The position numbers and the translations under genes are program-made. DNA of 64,000 nt, taken from JADHLJ01 sp038118725 (GTDB taxonomy: Bacteria > Pseudomonadota > Alphaproteobacteria > Thalassobaculales > Thalassobaculaceae). Below the pieces are notes generated by a model, which saw only the letters and a list, made by a program, of their open reading frames with translations, was not told the DNA's origin and made no database searches. This document shows positions 1 through 9,200 of the stretch, piece by piece; the stretch's first letter is position 1, and every line of letters begins with the position of its first letter. The stretch covers positions 43,790 through 107,789 of the forward strand of contig JAYOIK010000002.1 in assembly GCA_038118725.1 (NCBI GenBank), written 5' to 3'.

Positions 1-806
1 AGGACGGTGATGGTCATCGGGCGCCCGGAGGTCTTGGCCATCTGGCGGAGCAGTCCCATCTCCTCGGCCGGATCGTCGAAGTCCGAGATCACTTGGAGCC
101 AACCGCCGCCGGTCTCTCCAACCGCGCGTGAAATCTCCAGCAGTTCCGCGCCGGCGGCGCCCAGGGTCGGCGTCGGCGCGCCCGCGACCGTTCGGTGGTT
201 GATTGTCCGGCTGGTGGAAAACCCGAGCGCGCCGGCCTTGATCCCCTCGGCGGCGAGGCGGGCCATCTCGGCCCGGTCCTCGGCGGTGGCGTCCTCGCGC
301 GCGACACCGCGCTCCCCCATCACATAAACCCGAAGCGCCGCGTGCGGCACCTGCGCGACCACGTCCAGGTCGTAGCGCCGGGCGTCCAGCGCGTCCATGT
401 ACTCCCCGAAAGTCTCCCAGTTCCAGGGCAGGCCTTCGGTCAATACCGGTTCCGGGATATCCTCCACGCCCTCCATCAGTTCCACCAGTTGGTCGCGCTG
501 GTGCGGCTTGCAGGGCGCGAAACCGACACCGCAATTCCCCATCATGACGGTGGTCACGCCGTTCCACGACGACGGATTGATCCGGTTCGACCAGGTCACC
601 TGGGCGTCATAATGGGTATGAACATCGATGAAGCCGGGGGTAACGATGCGCCCTCTGGCGTCGATCTCCTCTCGACCTTGGGGTAGGTTTGGACCGATCG
701 CCGAGATGACGCCATCGGTTATCGCGAGGTCCGCCGCGTAGGGCGTTCCACCCGAGCCGTCGATTATTTCGCCGCCTCTAATCACCAGATCCGGTTGATT
801 GGTCAT
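1..806 (-). CDS. N-acyl-D-amino-acid deacylase-type amidohydrolase (3' end off window)
   Basis: Metal-dependent amidohydrolase that probably hydrolyses an N-acyl-D-amino acid or a related cyclic amide in the cytoplasm. Reading from 806 downwards, the protein starts MTNQPDLVIRGGEIIDGSGG, the usual N-terminal beta-sandwich of the family. The metal-binding HTH lies at residues 63-65 within GFIDVHTHYDAQ, and NCGVGFAPC follows at about 91-99, which is typical of D-aminoacylases. A GGAGG ribosome-binding site sits 8 nt before the ATG. About 268 residues are visible of the usual 480-570; the rest lies left of base 1. The amidohydrolase superfamily is certain; the exact substrate is not, and a dihydropyrimidinase-like role cannot be excluded. 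Confidence 0.82.
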   Translation of the reverse strand, partial: MTNQPDLVIRGGEIIDGSGGTPYAADLAITDGVISAIGPNLPQGREEIDARGRIVTPGFIDVHTHYDAQVTWSNRINPSSWNGVTTVMMGNCGVGFAPCKPHQRDQLVELMEGVEDIPEPVLTEGLPWNWETFGEYMDALDARRYDLDVVAQVPHAALRVYVMGERGVAREDATAEDRAEMARLAAEGIKAGALGFSTSRTINHRTVAGAPTPTLGAAGAELLEISRAVGETGGGWLQVISDFDDPAEEMGLLRQMAKTSGRPMTITV

Positions 807-1005
807 CTCGCGTCCTCCCGCTGTCCGATCGTGGCCGCTAGCGTGGTCGTTTTTCTTGCCCGTAACAAGGGCTGGGAGCGTTCTGGGTGTCGCGGGATCA
901 CACTTCTGCGATGCGCGCGTCAGCGGTCATCCGGTCGTGACCTCGGCCTTGGCGATACGGCATGATGACAAGAACCACGACGAACGAGCATGAGGGAGCG
1001 GGGAT

Positions 1006-1944
1006 ATGTCGATCTTGGCGATAGGCGGCGCGGGTTTCATTGGACGGCGGATGATCCCCATTCTGGCGGCGCAGGGGCATGAGATAACCTGCATGGATAT
1101 CGATGTCGCCAGCGCGACCAAGGCCTTCGCCGATCTCGGCGACAAGGTGAAGATCGTGCGCGGGGACGTTACTCAGTTCGACGACGTGATCGGCGCGATC
1201 ATGGAATCCAAGGCCGAGCGGGTGATCAATCTCTCCTATTTCATCGGCGAGTTGGCACCGCATGTCGCCTTCAAGCTGGATATTCAGGGAATGGACAATG
1301 TGTTCGAGGCGGCGCGGCGCACGGATGTCCGGCACACGGTCTTCGCGAGTTCCCTCGCGGTTACCGGCCCACAAGCGCATTTCGGCGATCACATGGTCAA
1401 TGAGACCGACGAGCGGCGGGGCGACACCCAATACGCGGTCAACAAGATCACCAACGAATGGCAGGCCCATGACTATCGCCGGGCCTATGACATGACCATT
1501 ACATGTATCCGCCCGGCCAACGTGACCGGCCCGGACAAGAAGTTCGGTTCCATCGATCACGTGAACTGTATGTGTCAGCCGGCCCGCGGCCAGTCCGTCA
1601 GTTTCCCCGTCGCCGACGCCATGCGTTGTGTCATTCATGTCGAGGACATGGCCGAGGTTTTTGCCCGCGTGCTGACCACCGACAAGCCGAAACACGAGAC
1701 CTACAACTCGGGCGGGGCGACGGTCAGCATGGGAGAACTCGCCGGTCTGGTCCGCGAGTTTCTGCCGGACGCGGATATCCGCTTCGACGCCGAGACCGGT
1801 GGGCGAGAGACATCGGGCAACTTCCTGATCGACAACAGCCGGGTGGTCGAGGAGTTCGGCGTTCAATACGCGCCGCTCCGCCAGCGGGTGAAGGAAGTGA
1901 TCAACGACATCCGGGCGGAGGAGGGACTGCCGCTGGTGGAATGA
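1006..1944 (+). CDS. NAD-dependent epimerase/dehydratase (extended SDR)
   Basis: Cytoplasmic extended short-chain dehydrogenase of 312 residues. The N-terminal Rossmann motif GGAGFIG is at residues 7-13 and the catalytic YAVNK (Y143, K147) is in the usual place, with a Ser-rich SSLAVTG strand at about 115-121. A purine-rich GAGGGAGCGGGG precedes the ATG. Such proteins act on nucleotide sugars or related hydroxy compounds; nothing here identifies the substrate. It lies between a divergent amidohydrolase and the phnCDE importer, but a promoter-sized gap of 149 nt with its own regulatory site separates it from phnC, so it is probably not part of that operon. Confidence 0.85.
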   Translation: MSILAIGGAGFIGRRMIPILAAQGHEITCMDIDVASATKAFADLGDKVKIVRGDVTQFDDVIGAIMESKAERVINLSYFIGELAPHVAFKLDIQGMDNVFEAARRTDVRHTVFASSLAVTGPQAHFGDHMVNETDERRGDTQYAVNKITNEWQAHDYRRAYDMTITCIRPANVTGPDKKFGSIDHVNCMCQPARGQSVSFPVADAMRCVIHVEDMAEVFARVLTTDKPKHETYNSGGATVSMGELAGLVREFLPDADIRFDAETGGRETSGNFLIDNSRVVEEFGVQYAPLRQRVKEVINDIRAEEGLPLVE

Positions 1945-1991
1945 CATTCCGCGACGGCGCGCGCTAAAGGGCATCGCGTGTTGACTTAGGC

Positions 1992-2020
1992 CTGTCATCC
2001 GGATGTAAAGCAACTTTCAT
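1992..2020 (+). promoter_or_regulatory. Predicted Pho box (three PhoB half-sites) upstream of phnC
   Basis: Three 7-mers lie at exact 11-bp spacing: CTGTCAT at 1992-1998, ATGTAAA at 2003-2009 and CTTTCAT at 2014-2020, separated by 4-nt spacers. The PhoB consensus is CTGTCAT repeated every 11 bp. The first unit is a perfect match, the third matches 6 of 7, and the second keeps the TGT core. The site ends 73 nt before phnC. A sigma70-like TTGACT (1981-1986) with a 17-nt spacer to TGTAAA (2004-2009) overlaps it, so PhoB could act at or near the promoter. Phosphate-starvation induction is inferred. Confidence 0.7.
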
Positions 2021-2093
2021 CCGAGAGTCGCCAAAGAGTCTTCGACTTTGGAGAGGCTGCACCCAGCTGAACCGACTGGTTGGGGAGCGTCAC

Positions 2094-2975
2094 ATGGCAA
2101 TTCCGGAAGCGCCAAATTCCGCAGCGGCGATGGCGATAGAGGTCATCGGTCTGAACAAGACCTTTAATCGCGATAAACGCGCGCTCAGATCAATTGATCT
2201 GAGAATCGCGCATGGTGAGATGGTCGCGCTGATCGGCGCCTCCGGTTCCGGGAAATCCACGCTATTGCGTCATATCGGTGGTCTGGTCGCGGCGGACCGG
2301 GGCGAAGCCGGCGGCGAGATCATGGTGCTCGGTGCGAGGATGCAGGCTAGAGGGCGTATCGCGTCCGACGCGCGCCGGGTCCGCGCTCGGGTCAGCGTGA
2401 TCTTTCAACAATTCAATCTGGTCTCGCGCCTCACCGTACTGACCAACGTGCTCACCGGGCTGCTGGGGCGGATCCGAAGTCCGCGCGGTACTTTCGGTTT
2501 GTTCACGCGGGCCGAGAAACAGGCCGCCGTCGCGGCTTTGTCCCGGGTCGGGATTTCCGAGACCGCGATGCAACGCGCCTCGACCTTGTCCGGCGGTCAG
2601 CAACAGCGGGCGGCGATCGCCCGCGCTCTGGTCCAGGGCGCCGACATTATCCTGGCGGACGAGCCGATTGCCTCGCTAGACCCAGCGTCCTCGAAGCGGG
2701 TCATGGAAACCCTGCGTGACATAAACGAGGCGGACGGCAAGACCGTGGTCGTCTCGCTGCACCAGGTCGACTACGCGATGCGCTATTGCCCGCGAACAGT
2801 CGCGCTGCGCGACGGCGAGGTTGTCTATGACGGCGCAAGTTCGGCGCTCAACTCGGAAATGTTGCAACGCCTCTATGGCGCCGAATGCGACGAGCTACTC
2901 GGCGCCGTGGGCGGGCGTGTTGTTGATGAGGAGATCTCCCCGACAAGGCCGCGAGAAGCCTTCGCCGTCGCGTGA
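2094..2975 (+). CDS. phnC: Phosphonate ABC transporter ATP-binding protein PhnC
   Basis: ATPase of the phosphonate importer, 293 residues. Walker A GASGSGKST is at 48-56, Q-loop Gln at 105, signature LSGGQQQR at 165-172, Walker B IILADE at 185-190 and H-loop His at 223, so every catalytic element is present. It opens phnC-phnD-phnE, which encodes ATPase, periplasmic binding protein and permease, and lies just downstream of a Pho-box-like element. It carries a short N-terminal extension (about 13 residues before MAIEVIGLNK); the internal ATG at 2130 is an alternative start. The family also includes phosphite and phosphate importers, but the strong PhnD similarity of the next gene favours phosphonates. 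Confidence 0.9.
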   Translation: MAIPEAPNSAAAMAIEVIGLNKTFNRDKRALRSIDLRIAHGEMVALIGASGSGKSTLLRHIGGLVAADRGEAGGEIMVLGARMQARGRIASDARRVRARVSVIFQQFNLVSRLTVLTNVLTGLLGRIRSPRGTFGLFTRAEKQAAVAALSRVGISETAMQRASTLSGGQQQRAAIARALVQGADIILADEPIASLDPASSKRVMETLRDINEADGKTVVVSLHQVDYAMRYCPRTVALRDGEVVYDGASSALNSEMLQRLYGAECDELLGAVGGRVVDEEISPTRPREAFAVA

Positions 2976-3026
2976 GGTCGCCCAACTCGAGTTACCAACC
3001 ACCCAAACCCAAGGAGTGTTCCCGTC

Positions 3027-4043
3027 ATGAAGAAACTGCTGGCAAAGGCCGCCATCGGCGCGGCCCTGATCATGTCAACCGGCCCGGCGCTGGCTGATTT
3101 CAAGCCGCTCGAAGCTGATCCGACGGAAATCAATTTCGGCATCATTTCAACCGAATCGACCGCTAACTTGAAGCAGCAATGGCTGCCGTTCCTCGCGGAC
3201 ATGGAGAAGTGGACCGGCATGAAGGTGAAACCGTTCTTCGCCCCCGACTATGCCGGGATCATCGAGGCGATGCGATTCGGCAAGGTTCATGTGGCCTGGT
3301 TCGGCAACAAGTCCGGCATGGAGGCCGTCGATCGGTCCGGCGCCGAGGTTTTCGCCCAGCAGGTCGGCGTGGACGGTAAGCAGGGCTATTATTCCTATGT
3401 CATCACCCATAAGGACAATACTGCGCTGAACAGCCTCGATGACCTGCTGAAATGCGACAAGTCGCTCAATTTCGGCATCGGCGATCCGAACTCGACCTCG
3501 GGCTTCCTGGTCCCCAGCTACTATGTCTTCGCCAAGAACGGCGTTGACCCGAAAAAGTGCTTCAAGACCGTCCGCAACGCCAACCACGAGACCAACTTCA
3601 TGGCGACCGCCAACAAGCAGGTCGACGCGGCGGCCAACAACTCCGAGCAGTGGGTGCGCTCCCACAACAAGGTTCCGGCCCTGGCCGCGAATGTGAAGGT
3701 GATCTGGAAATCGCCGTTGATCCCGTCGGACCCGATCACCTATCGCAAGGATCTGTCCAAGGAACTCAAGGCCAAGGTGAAGGGCTTCTTTCTGACCTAT
3801 GGCCGCTTCGGCGCGCCGGCGGAAGTGAAGAAGGCCCGAGACATTCTGGCCGGCATGCAGCTGGCGCCGTTCGTCGACTCGAACAACACCCAGCTTTACC
3901 CGATCCGCCAGCTGGCGCTCTTCAAGGACAAGATCAAGATCCAGTCCAGCGCGCTCGACGCCAATGAAAAAACCGCGAAGCTCGCCGAGATCGACGAGAA
4001 ACTCGCGACCTTGGGCGTGCTCTCCGACAACGTCGGCATGTAA
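3027..4043 (+). CDS. phnD: Phosphonate ABC transporter substrate-binding protein PhnD
   Basis: Periplasmic binding protein of 338 residues, the same length as E. coli PhnD as I recall it. A signal peptide (MKKLL start, hydrophobic core, ALA before Asp at residue 24) directs export. Family motifs are present in order: NFGIISTES (36-44), FAPDYAGIIE (71-80) and GDPNSTSGF (152-160), followed by KSPLIPSDPI. These residues line the phosphonate-binding cleft in PhnD. An AAGGAG ribosome-binding site precedes the start. The strong match makes 2-aminoethylphosphonate or similar phosphonates the likely ligand, although no C-P lyase or phosphonatase genes occur in this window. Confidence 0.93.
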   Translation: MKKLLAKAAIGAALIMSTGPALADFKPLEADPTEINFGIISTESTANLKQQWLPFLADMEKWTGMKVKPFFAPDYAGIIEAMRFGKVHVAWFGNKSGMEAVDRSGAEVFAQQVGVDGKQGYYSYVITHKDNTALNSLDDLLKCDKSLNFGIGDPNSTSGFLVPSYYVFAKNGVDPKKCFKTVRNANHETNFMATANKQVDAAANNSEQWVRSHNKVPALAANVKVIWKSPLIPSDPITYRKDLSKELKAKVKGFFLTYGRFGAPAEVKKARDILAGMQLAPFVDSNNTQLYPIRQLALFKDKIKIQSSALDANEKTAKLAEIDEKLATLGVLSDNVGM

Positions 4044-4061
4044 CCCTGCCTCCCGGTAATG

Positions 4062-4100
4062 GGGCGGTTTCCGGACATCTCGGGAACCGCCCGTCCTTTT
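4062..4100 (+). terminator. Terminator-like hairpin between phnD and phnE
   Basis: An 11-bp stem (4062-4072 pairing with 4082-4092, one G-T pair) closes a 9-nt loop and is followed by TCCTTTT. It begins 19 nt after the phnD stop. Such hairpins after binding-protein genes commonly attenuate transcription so that the binding protein is made in excess of the permease. Its position also argues that phnE starts at 4128 rather than at the upstream in-frame ATG 4059, which would place the hairpin inside the coding sequence. Confidence 0.7.
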
Positions 4101-4127
4101 ACGCAATCTAGAAATTCAGGTGTCGGC

Positions 4128-4934
4128 ATGAGCGATCTTTCGAGTACCAGCACCGTTTCAGCTTTGCCGCCGCGCGCGATTAAGCGCTCCGTCGGTAACA
4201 TTCTTGGGTGGGGCGTCGCGCTGGCGATATTGGTCTGGGCCTGGGACGGGGCCGATATGCGACCGGCGGAACTGATCCGTGATTCCGGCAACATGGTGCA
4301 CTTCCTTTCCGGATTCTTTCCTCCGAATTTTCTGGAGTGGGAGAGTTATCTGAGTGAAATGCTGGTAACGGTCCAGATCGCGGTTTGGGGTACCGTGCTC
4401 GCCGTTGTCTGCGCGGTGCCGTGCGGCATCCTGTCGGCGGAGAACATCGCGCCCTGGTGGATTAACCAGCCCATGCGCCGCGCCATGGACGCGGCCCGGG
4501 CCATCAACGAGATGGTGTTCGCCATGCTTTTCGTGGTGGCCGTGGGGCTCGGGCCCTTCGCGGGGGTGCTGGCTCTTTGGGTGCACACGACCGGCATTCT
4601 CGCCAAGCTGTTCTCCGAAGCCGTCGAGGCGATCGATCCGAGCCCGGTCGAGGGTATCCGGGCGACCGGCGCCAGCCGTTTGGAGGAAGTCATCTTCGGC
4701 GTTATCCCGCAGGTCATGCCACTTTGGATTTCCTACTCACTGTACCGGTTCGAATCCAACGTGCGGTCCGCGACGGTCCTCGGTATCGTTGGCGCCGGTG
4801 GGATCGGCATGATCCTTTGGGAAGTGATCCGAGGATTTCAGTACGCCGAGACGGCGGCGATTGTCATCACCATCGTCTGTTCCGTAAGCATCATCGATAT
4901 CATTTCGCAGCGTCTGAGACGGTTGTTCATTTGA
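4128..4934 (+). CDS. phnE: Phosphonate ABC transporter permease PhnE
   Basis: Inner-membrane permease of 268 residues with about six hydrophobic segments. The binding-protein-dependent EAA-type loop, EGIRATGASRLEEVIFGVIP, is near residues 180-200 and docks onto PhnC. The chosen ATG follows the inter-gene hairpin and a CAGGTG ribosome-binding site; the in-frame ATG at 4059 lies upstream of the hairpin. Many phn loci carry two permease genes, but only one is seen here, so the channel is probably a homodimer. No phosphonate-degrading genes follow; the next genes encode an NTF2-like protein and a cupin. Confidence 0.9.
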   Translation: MSDLSSTSTVSALPPRAIKRSVGNILGWGVALAILVWAWDGADMRPAELIRDSGNMVHFLSGFFPPNFLEWESYLSEMLVTVQIAVWGTVLAVVCAVPCGILSAENIAPWWINQPMRRAMDAARAINEMVFAMLFVVAVGLGPFAGVLALWVHTTGILAKLFSEAVEAIDPSPVEGIRATGASRLEEVIFGVIPQVMPLWISYSLYRFESNVRSATVLGIVGAGGIGMILWEVIRGFQYAETAAIVITIVCSVSIIDIISQRLRRLFI

Positions 4935-5113
4935 ACTCTTCGCTATCATTCGGCCCGCCTGGGGTTTCGCAGCGAAATCACGGACGTAGGACGGCTTGCG
5001 GTTGCGCGACCCTGGGCAATATCTTCATGATGCCTTACCGCCCGCTCGGGCCTATATCGACCGGTTTGGCCCTCCTCCGCGCTAGCCGATGACCTTAAAC
5101 ACGGAGATCAAGC

Positions 5114-5488
5114 ATGACCGCCAATGGAGACATGATCATCGCGCTCGACAAGGAGCGGATGCAGGCGATGGCCGACAAGGATATCGGCAAACTCAAGAAC
5201 ATGCTGTGCAAGGATCTGGTCTACACCCATTCCTCGGCCCGACTCGACACCAAGGAAAGCATCATCGCGGGGATGGAATCCGGGGCCACGGTCTATAACT
5301 CGGTCGTGCCGTCGAATGTCGAGGCGTTGGATCTCGGCGACGCTGTGGTGCTCACCGGCAATGCCCAGATCAGCGTGAGCGCGAACGGCGAGCCCCGGAG
5401 CTTTGGGGTCCGGTTCACCGACGTCTATCAGAACCAGAACGGCACCTGGCGCATGGTGGCCTGGCAATCCACCAAGACGCCGGATTGA
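5114..5488 (+). CDS. NTF2-like / DUF4440 family protein
   Basis: Small cytoplasmic protein of 124 residues with the alpha+beta cone-fold pattern of SnoaL/DUF4440 proteins: an N-terminal helix (MIIALDKERMQAMADKD), a loop ending in DLVYTHSSA, and a C-terminal strand pair ending WRMVAWQSTK. Such folds act as small-molecule isomerases, hydrolases or binding proteins, and the sequence does not indicate which. It stands alone about 180 nt after phnE, preceded by ACGGAGATCAAGC as ribosome-binding site, so membership of the phn operon is possible but unproven. Confidence 0.75.
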   Translation: MTANGDMIIALDKERMQAMADKDIGKLKNMLCKDLVYTHSSARLDTKESIIAGMESGATVYNSVVPSNVEALDLGDAVVLTGNAQISVSANGEPRSFGVRFTDVYQNQNGTWRMVAWQSTKTPD

Positions 5489-5566
5489 GTGGATAGGCGT
5501 TTGTGACTGGTGACCAATCGATAACCGTGTCGTCCTCGCTTAAGAGAGGTCGCTAGCCTCAACGTT

Positions 5567-5718
5567 GTCATCCCGCCCCCCGTTTACACGGGGGCAGGCG
5601 GCGGGACCCATTCCGCTAAATCGTCTTGGTAACCGTCACCTTGCATCAAAGCCGAGATGGATACAGCAAAGCGTCTCAAGAGCCAGTGGAATGGATCCCG
5701 GATCAAGTCCGGGATGAC
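5567..5718. repeat. 152-bp palindromic intergenic repeat (alphaproteobacterial type)
   Basis: The element begins GTCATCCCG (5567-5575) and ends CGGGATGAC (5710-5718), perfect 9-bp terminal inverted repeats. Inside, GGGACCCATTCC (5603-5614) is nearly complementary to GGAATGGATCCC (5688-5699), so the transcript can fold into a long branched stem. The right end, GATCCCGGATCAAGTCCGGG, is a palindrome I recognise as common between genes in many alphaproteobacteria. It sits between convergent genes, carries no coding sequence, and explains most of the gap 5489-5753. It is probably a non-autonomous miniature element. Confidence 0.7.
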
Positions 5719-5753
5719 GGGAGGTGGGGGGGCAACAGGCGTCACGAGACGAA

Positions 5754-6167
5754 TCAGTCTTCCGTGGCCTTTGAATAGTCCGTGTGACTGACCTTCTCGA
5801 ACCAGGCGGTGCCGGAGCCGTCCTCGCCGGTTTCGGACATGGCGAGATGAGTGAAGATCCGATCCGGCGCCGCGCCGTGCCAGTGCCGGGTATTCGGCGG
5901 GATGACCGCGGTATCTCCGGGGCGAAGCTCGCGCACCGGCTCGCCCTCGACCTGGACCCGCCCGACCCCGGCGACGGCCCAGAGGGTTTGGCCGACGGGG
6001 TGCTGATGCCAATCGGTACGGGCGCCGGGGCTGAAGGTCACGTTGGTGGCCCGCATCCGCGAGGGCGCCTCGCCGACCAGCACGGGATCCTGAAAAACAT
6101 CCCCCGTGAAATTGTCAGCGGAGGCTTTCTTGGTCGGCCTGTCCTCGGCCCGGTGAAGCTTCAGCAT
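5754..6167 (-). CDS. Cupin-domain protein
   Basis: Single-domain cupin of 137 residues. Cupin motif 1 is seen as GARTDWHQHPVGQTLW and motif 2 as ELRPGDTAVIPPNTRHWHG, which supply the His/Glu metal ligands of the beta-barrel. Similar short cupins, often annotated as carboxymuconolactone decarboxylase-associated or (R)-mandelonitrile-lyase-like, bind one divalent metal. Function cannot be assigned more closely. An AAAGGAATGAG ribosome-binding site precedes the ATG. The gene faces the NTF2-like gene across an intergenic repeat and is followed in the opposite direction of growth by the RND pump on the same strand, 81 nt away. Confidence 0.8.
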   Translation of the reverse strand: MLKLHRAEDRPTKKASADNFTGDVFQDPVLVGEAPSRMRATNVTFSPGARTDWHQHPVGQTLWAVAGVGRVQVEGEPVRELRPGDTAVIPPNTRHWHGAAPDRIFTHLAMSETGEDGSGTAWFEKVSHTDYSKATED

Positions 6168-6248
6168 GTCTCATTCCTTTCCTTTTCGTTGAAAGGTTGG
6201 TTTTACGAAGTTTAACGCGGTTTCTCGCGTCGTCGCATCACTGATGCG

Positions 6249-9200
6249 CTATTCCGCCGGACCCCGCGCCTTCGTGGCCGCCTCGTCCGGGATCGCGTCG
6301 GCTTCCCCGAGTTCCCGCCGCAGCCGCCCGGTCGCCGTTGCCCTGGCGGGGGAGAAACGGGCAAGACCGAGATACACGACGGGCGTCAGGTAGAGCGTGA
6401 AAACCGCCGCCAGCCCGAGGCCGCCGAAAACCACCCAGCCAATCGCCGACCGCGCCTCGGCGCCCGGACCGGTGCTGAGGATTAGTGGCAAGCCCCCGAG
6501 GATCGTCGAAATCATGGTCATGGCGATGGGGCGCAGCCGGGTGAGGGCGGACCTTTCGATCGCCTCGCGTACGCCGCAGCCCCGGTCGCGCAATTGGTCG
6601 GCGAACTCCACCACCAGAATACCGTTCTTGGCCATCAGTCCGATCATCATGACCAGGCCGATCTGCGAGTAGATGTTCAATGTGGTTCCGGTCAGTAGCA
6701 GGGCATGGATCGCCGCCGCGATGCCGAAGGGAACGGTGACGACAATGATCGCGGCGCTGGTAAGGCTCTCGAACTGCGCCGCCAGGACGAGGAAAACCAC
6801 GACAATGGCGATGGCGTAGGTGATCGCCACCTCGCGCTCCGCCTCTTCCAGGGCTTCGGCCTCGCCAAGCAGGATCATCTCGACATCCTCGGGTAGGATC
6901 TCGCGGGCCAGCGCCTGAACATCGGTGATCGCGGTCTTCAGGTCATAGCCGTCGCCGATATCCGCGTCCAACTCCACCGCCCGCCGTTGCACATGACGGT
7001 CGAGTTCGGCGGCGACGCCGGATTCATGTAGGGAGACCAGGCTCGACAGCGGAACCAGGTCGCCGTCGCGGGTTCGTACATAGAGGTTCACAAGATCGGT
7101 CGGGTCCCGGATCGCCTCTCCCCGGGCCTCCAGCCAGATCGGAATGGACTCGTCCTTGATATTGAGGTCGCGAAGCTCCGCGCCGTCGATCATCACCCGT
7201 AGCGTCGCGGCGAGGTCTTGCAGCGGGATGCCGAGATCCGAGGCCCGGCGCCGGTCGATCTTAACCGCGAGTTGCGGCTGGTTCGGCTGGTAGGAGACGC
7301 GGACATCGGAAAGCTTGGGTAGCCGGTCCTCGATGGCTTGGGAAAGCTTGAGCGCGGTGTCGTAAAGATAGAGATAGTCATTGCCGATCAACGCGACTTC
7401 CAGTCCCCCGGCTGTGCTGCGCAGCCGTAGGCTGTTGCGGCTGAAAACCCGTACCCGCATGCCGGTGATCTGGTGCATCTTGCCGCGCAATTCCTTTATG
7501 ATCTCCTGCTGTGACCGTGTTCTTTCCTCCCAGGGAGCGAGGGTGACGTATACGAAATCCCGGTTCAGGTCGTAGCGACCGACAAAGTTGAAAAGCGTCG
7601 TGGCCTCGCCGCTCTCGACATAGGGCCGCAGAATTTCCTCGACCTGCTCGGCTTGTTCATTGGTGTAGGACAGGCTGACACCGTCCGGCCCGGTGCCGAA
7701 TACCGTGAACTGGCCACGATCCTCGGAAGGGACCAGCTCCTGCTTGAGGCCTCCGAAGACGAGCCAGGCCCCGGTGGCGATGACGATGGCGCCGGCTAGC
7801 ACGATCAACGGCGCCGCTAGGCTCCAGCGCAGGGTCGCCGCGTAGAAGGTGGCTAGGCGTTCGCCGATCGACGTGACCGAGCTTCGCAGGCTCGTGTCGT
7901 TTGGCTTTCGATCCCCAAGACGGGCGGCGAGCGCCGGCACAAGGGTCAGGGCGACGAAGGAGGATATCGCCACGGATACCGCCAGCACGAAACCGAACTC
8001 GCGGAACAGCCGCCCGGCGGTGCTGGGCAGAAAGGAGATCGGCACGAATACCGAGATCAGGGTCAAGGTCGTCGCGATGACAGCGAAGAAAACCTGCCGG
8101 GAGCCCAGAACAGCCGCGGCTCTTGCTTTCAGTCCTTGGGCGCGGCGGCGCTGAATGTTCTCCAGTACCACGATCGAGTCGTCGACAATCATCCCGGTCG
8201 CAAGCACCAGCGCCAGCAGGGTGAGAATGTTGATGGAAAAACCGAGCAACCAGATCGCCGCAACCGAACCGATCAAGGCGACGGGAATGGCCACGCAGGG
8301 GATCAGGGTCGCGCTGGGCGAGCCGAGGAAAACCCAGAGCGTGGCGATGACGATCAACACCGCCAGACCCAGGCTGATGAGTACTTCGCGGATCGAGCCC
8401 CGTATGAACACGGCGTCGTCCGAGATGGTGGTGATCTCGATACGCTCGAAGCGATTGTTCAACCTCTCGACGGCCTTGGATACGCCCTCGGAGATCTCGA
8501 TCGTGTTGGATTGCGCCTGGCGGATGATGCTGACGCCGATCACCGGCTCGCCATTGACGCGAACGAGAGATTCCGGGTCTTCGGGTCCGAAATACACATC
8601 CGCGACATCGCCGATCCGAATAGGCTCGCGGATCACCAGAGCCTCGACCTCGCGCGCGGTCTCCACCGTGGCGTCCGCGCGCACCAAGAGTTCCTGGTCC
8701 CTAGAGCCGAAGCTACCGGTGGGAATGTCGAAGGGCGCGGTATCCAGCACCTGGATCACATCGCCGACCGAGAGCTGGTAGGAGCTGAGGCGCAAGGGAT
8801 CGAGGACCACCCGCAGCAGGCGTCTTCGGTCACCGAAGATCGTCACATCCGCGACGCCGTCCACCGAGATCAGGGCCGGCACCACGTCCTTCTCGACAAT
8901 CCGGGTAAGCTCCTCTTCGCCAAGGCCCGGACCCGTGACGGCGAGACGCATGACGGGACTTGAATCCGCGTCGGCCTTGACCACGGTCAATTGCTCGACA
9001 TCGGCGGGCAAGGTGCCCTCGATCCGGCTGACCGCTTCACGCACATCGGCGGCGGCGATATCGAGATCGACGCTCGGGGAAAACTCGGCCCGCATGCGGA
9101 AGTTGTTCTCCTCGCTGGAGGAGCGGATCTCCTTGACCCCGTTGACCCGCGCCACCGCGCCCTCGACCAGGCTGGTGACCGTCGCGTCCATGGTTTCCGG

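Noticed and set aside
8136..8963. Long open frame on + strand within the RND gene
   Set aside because: Antisense shadow; the - strand frame has conserved RND motifs throughout.
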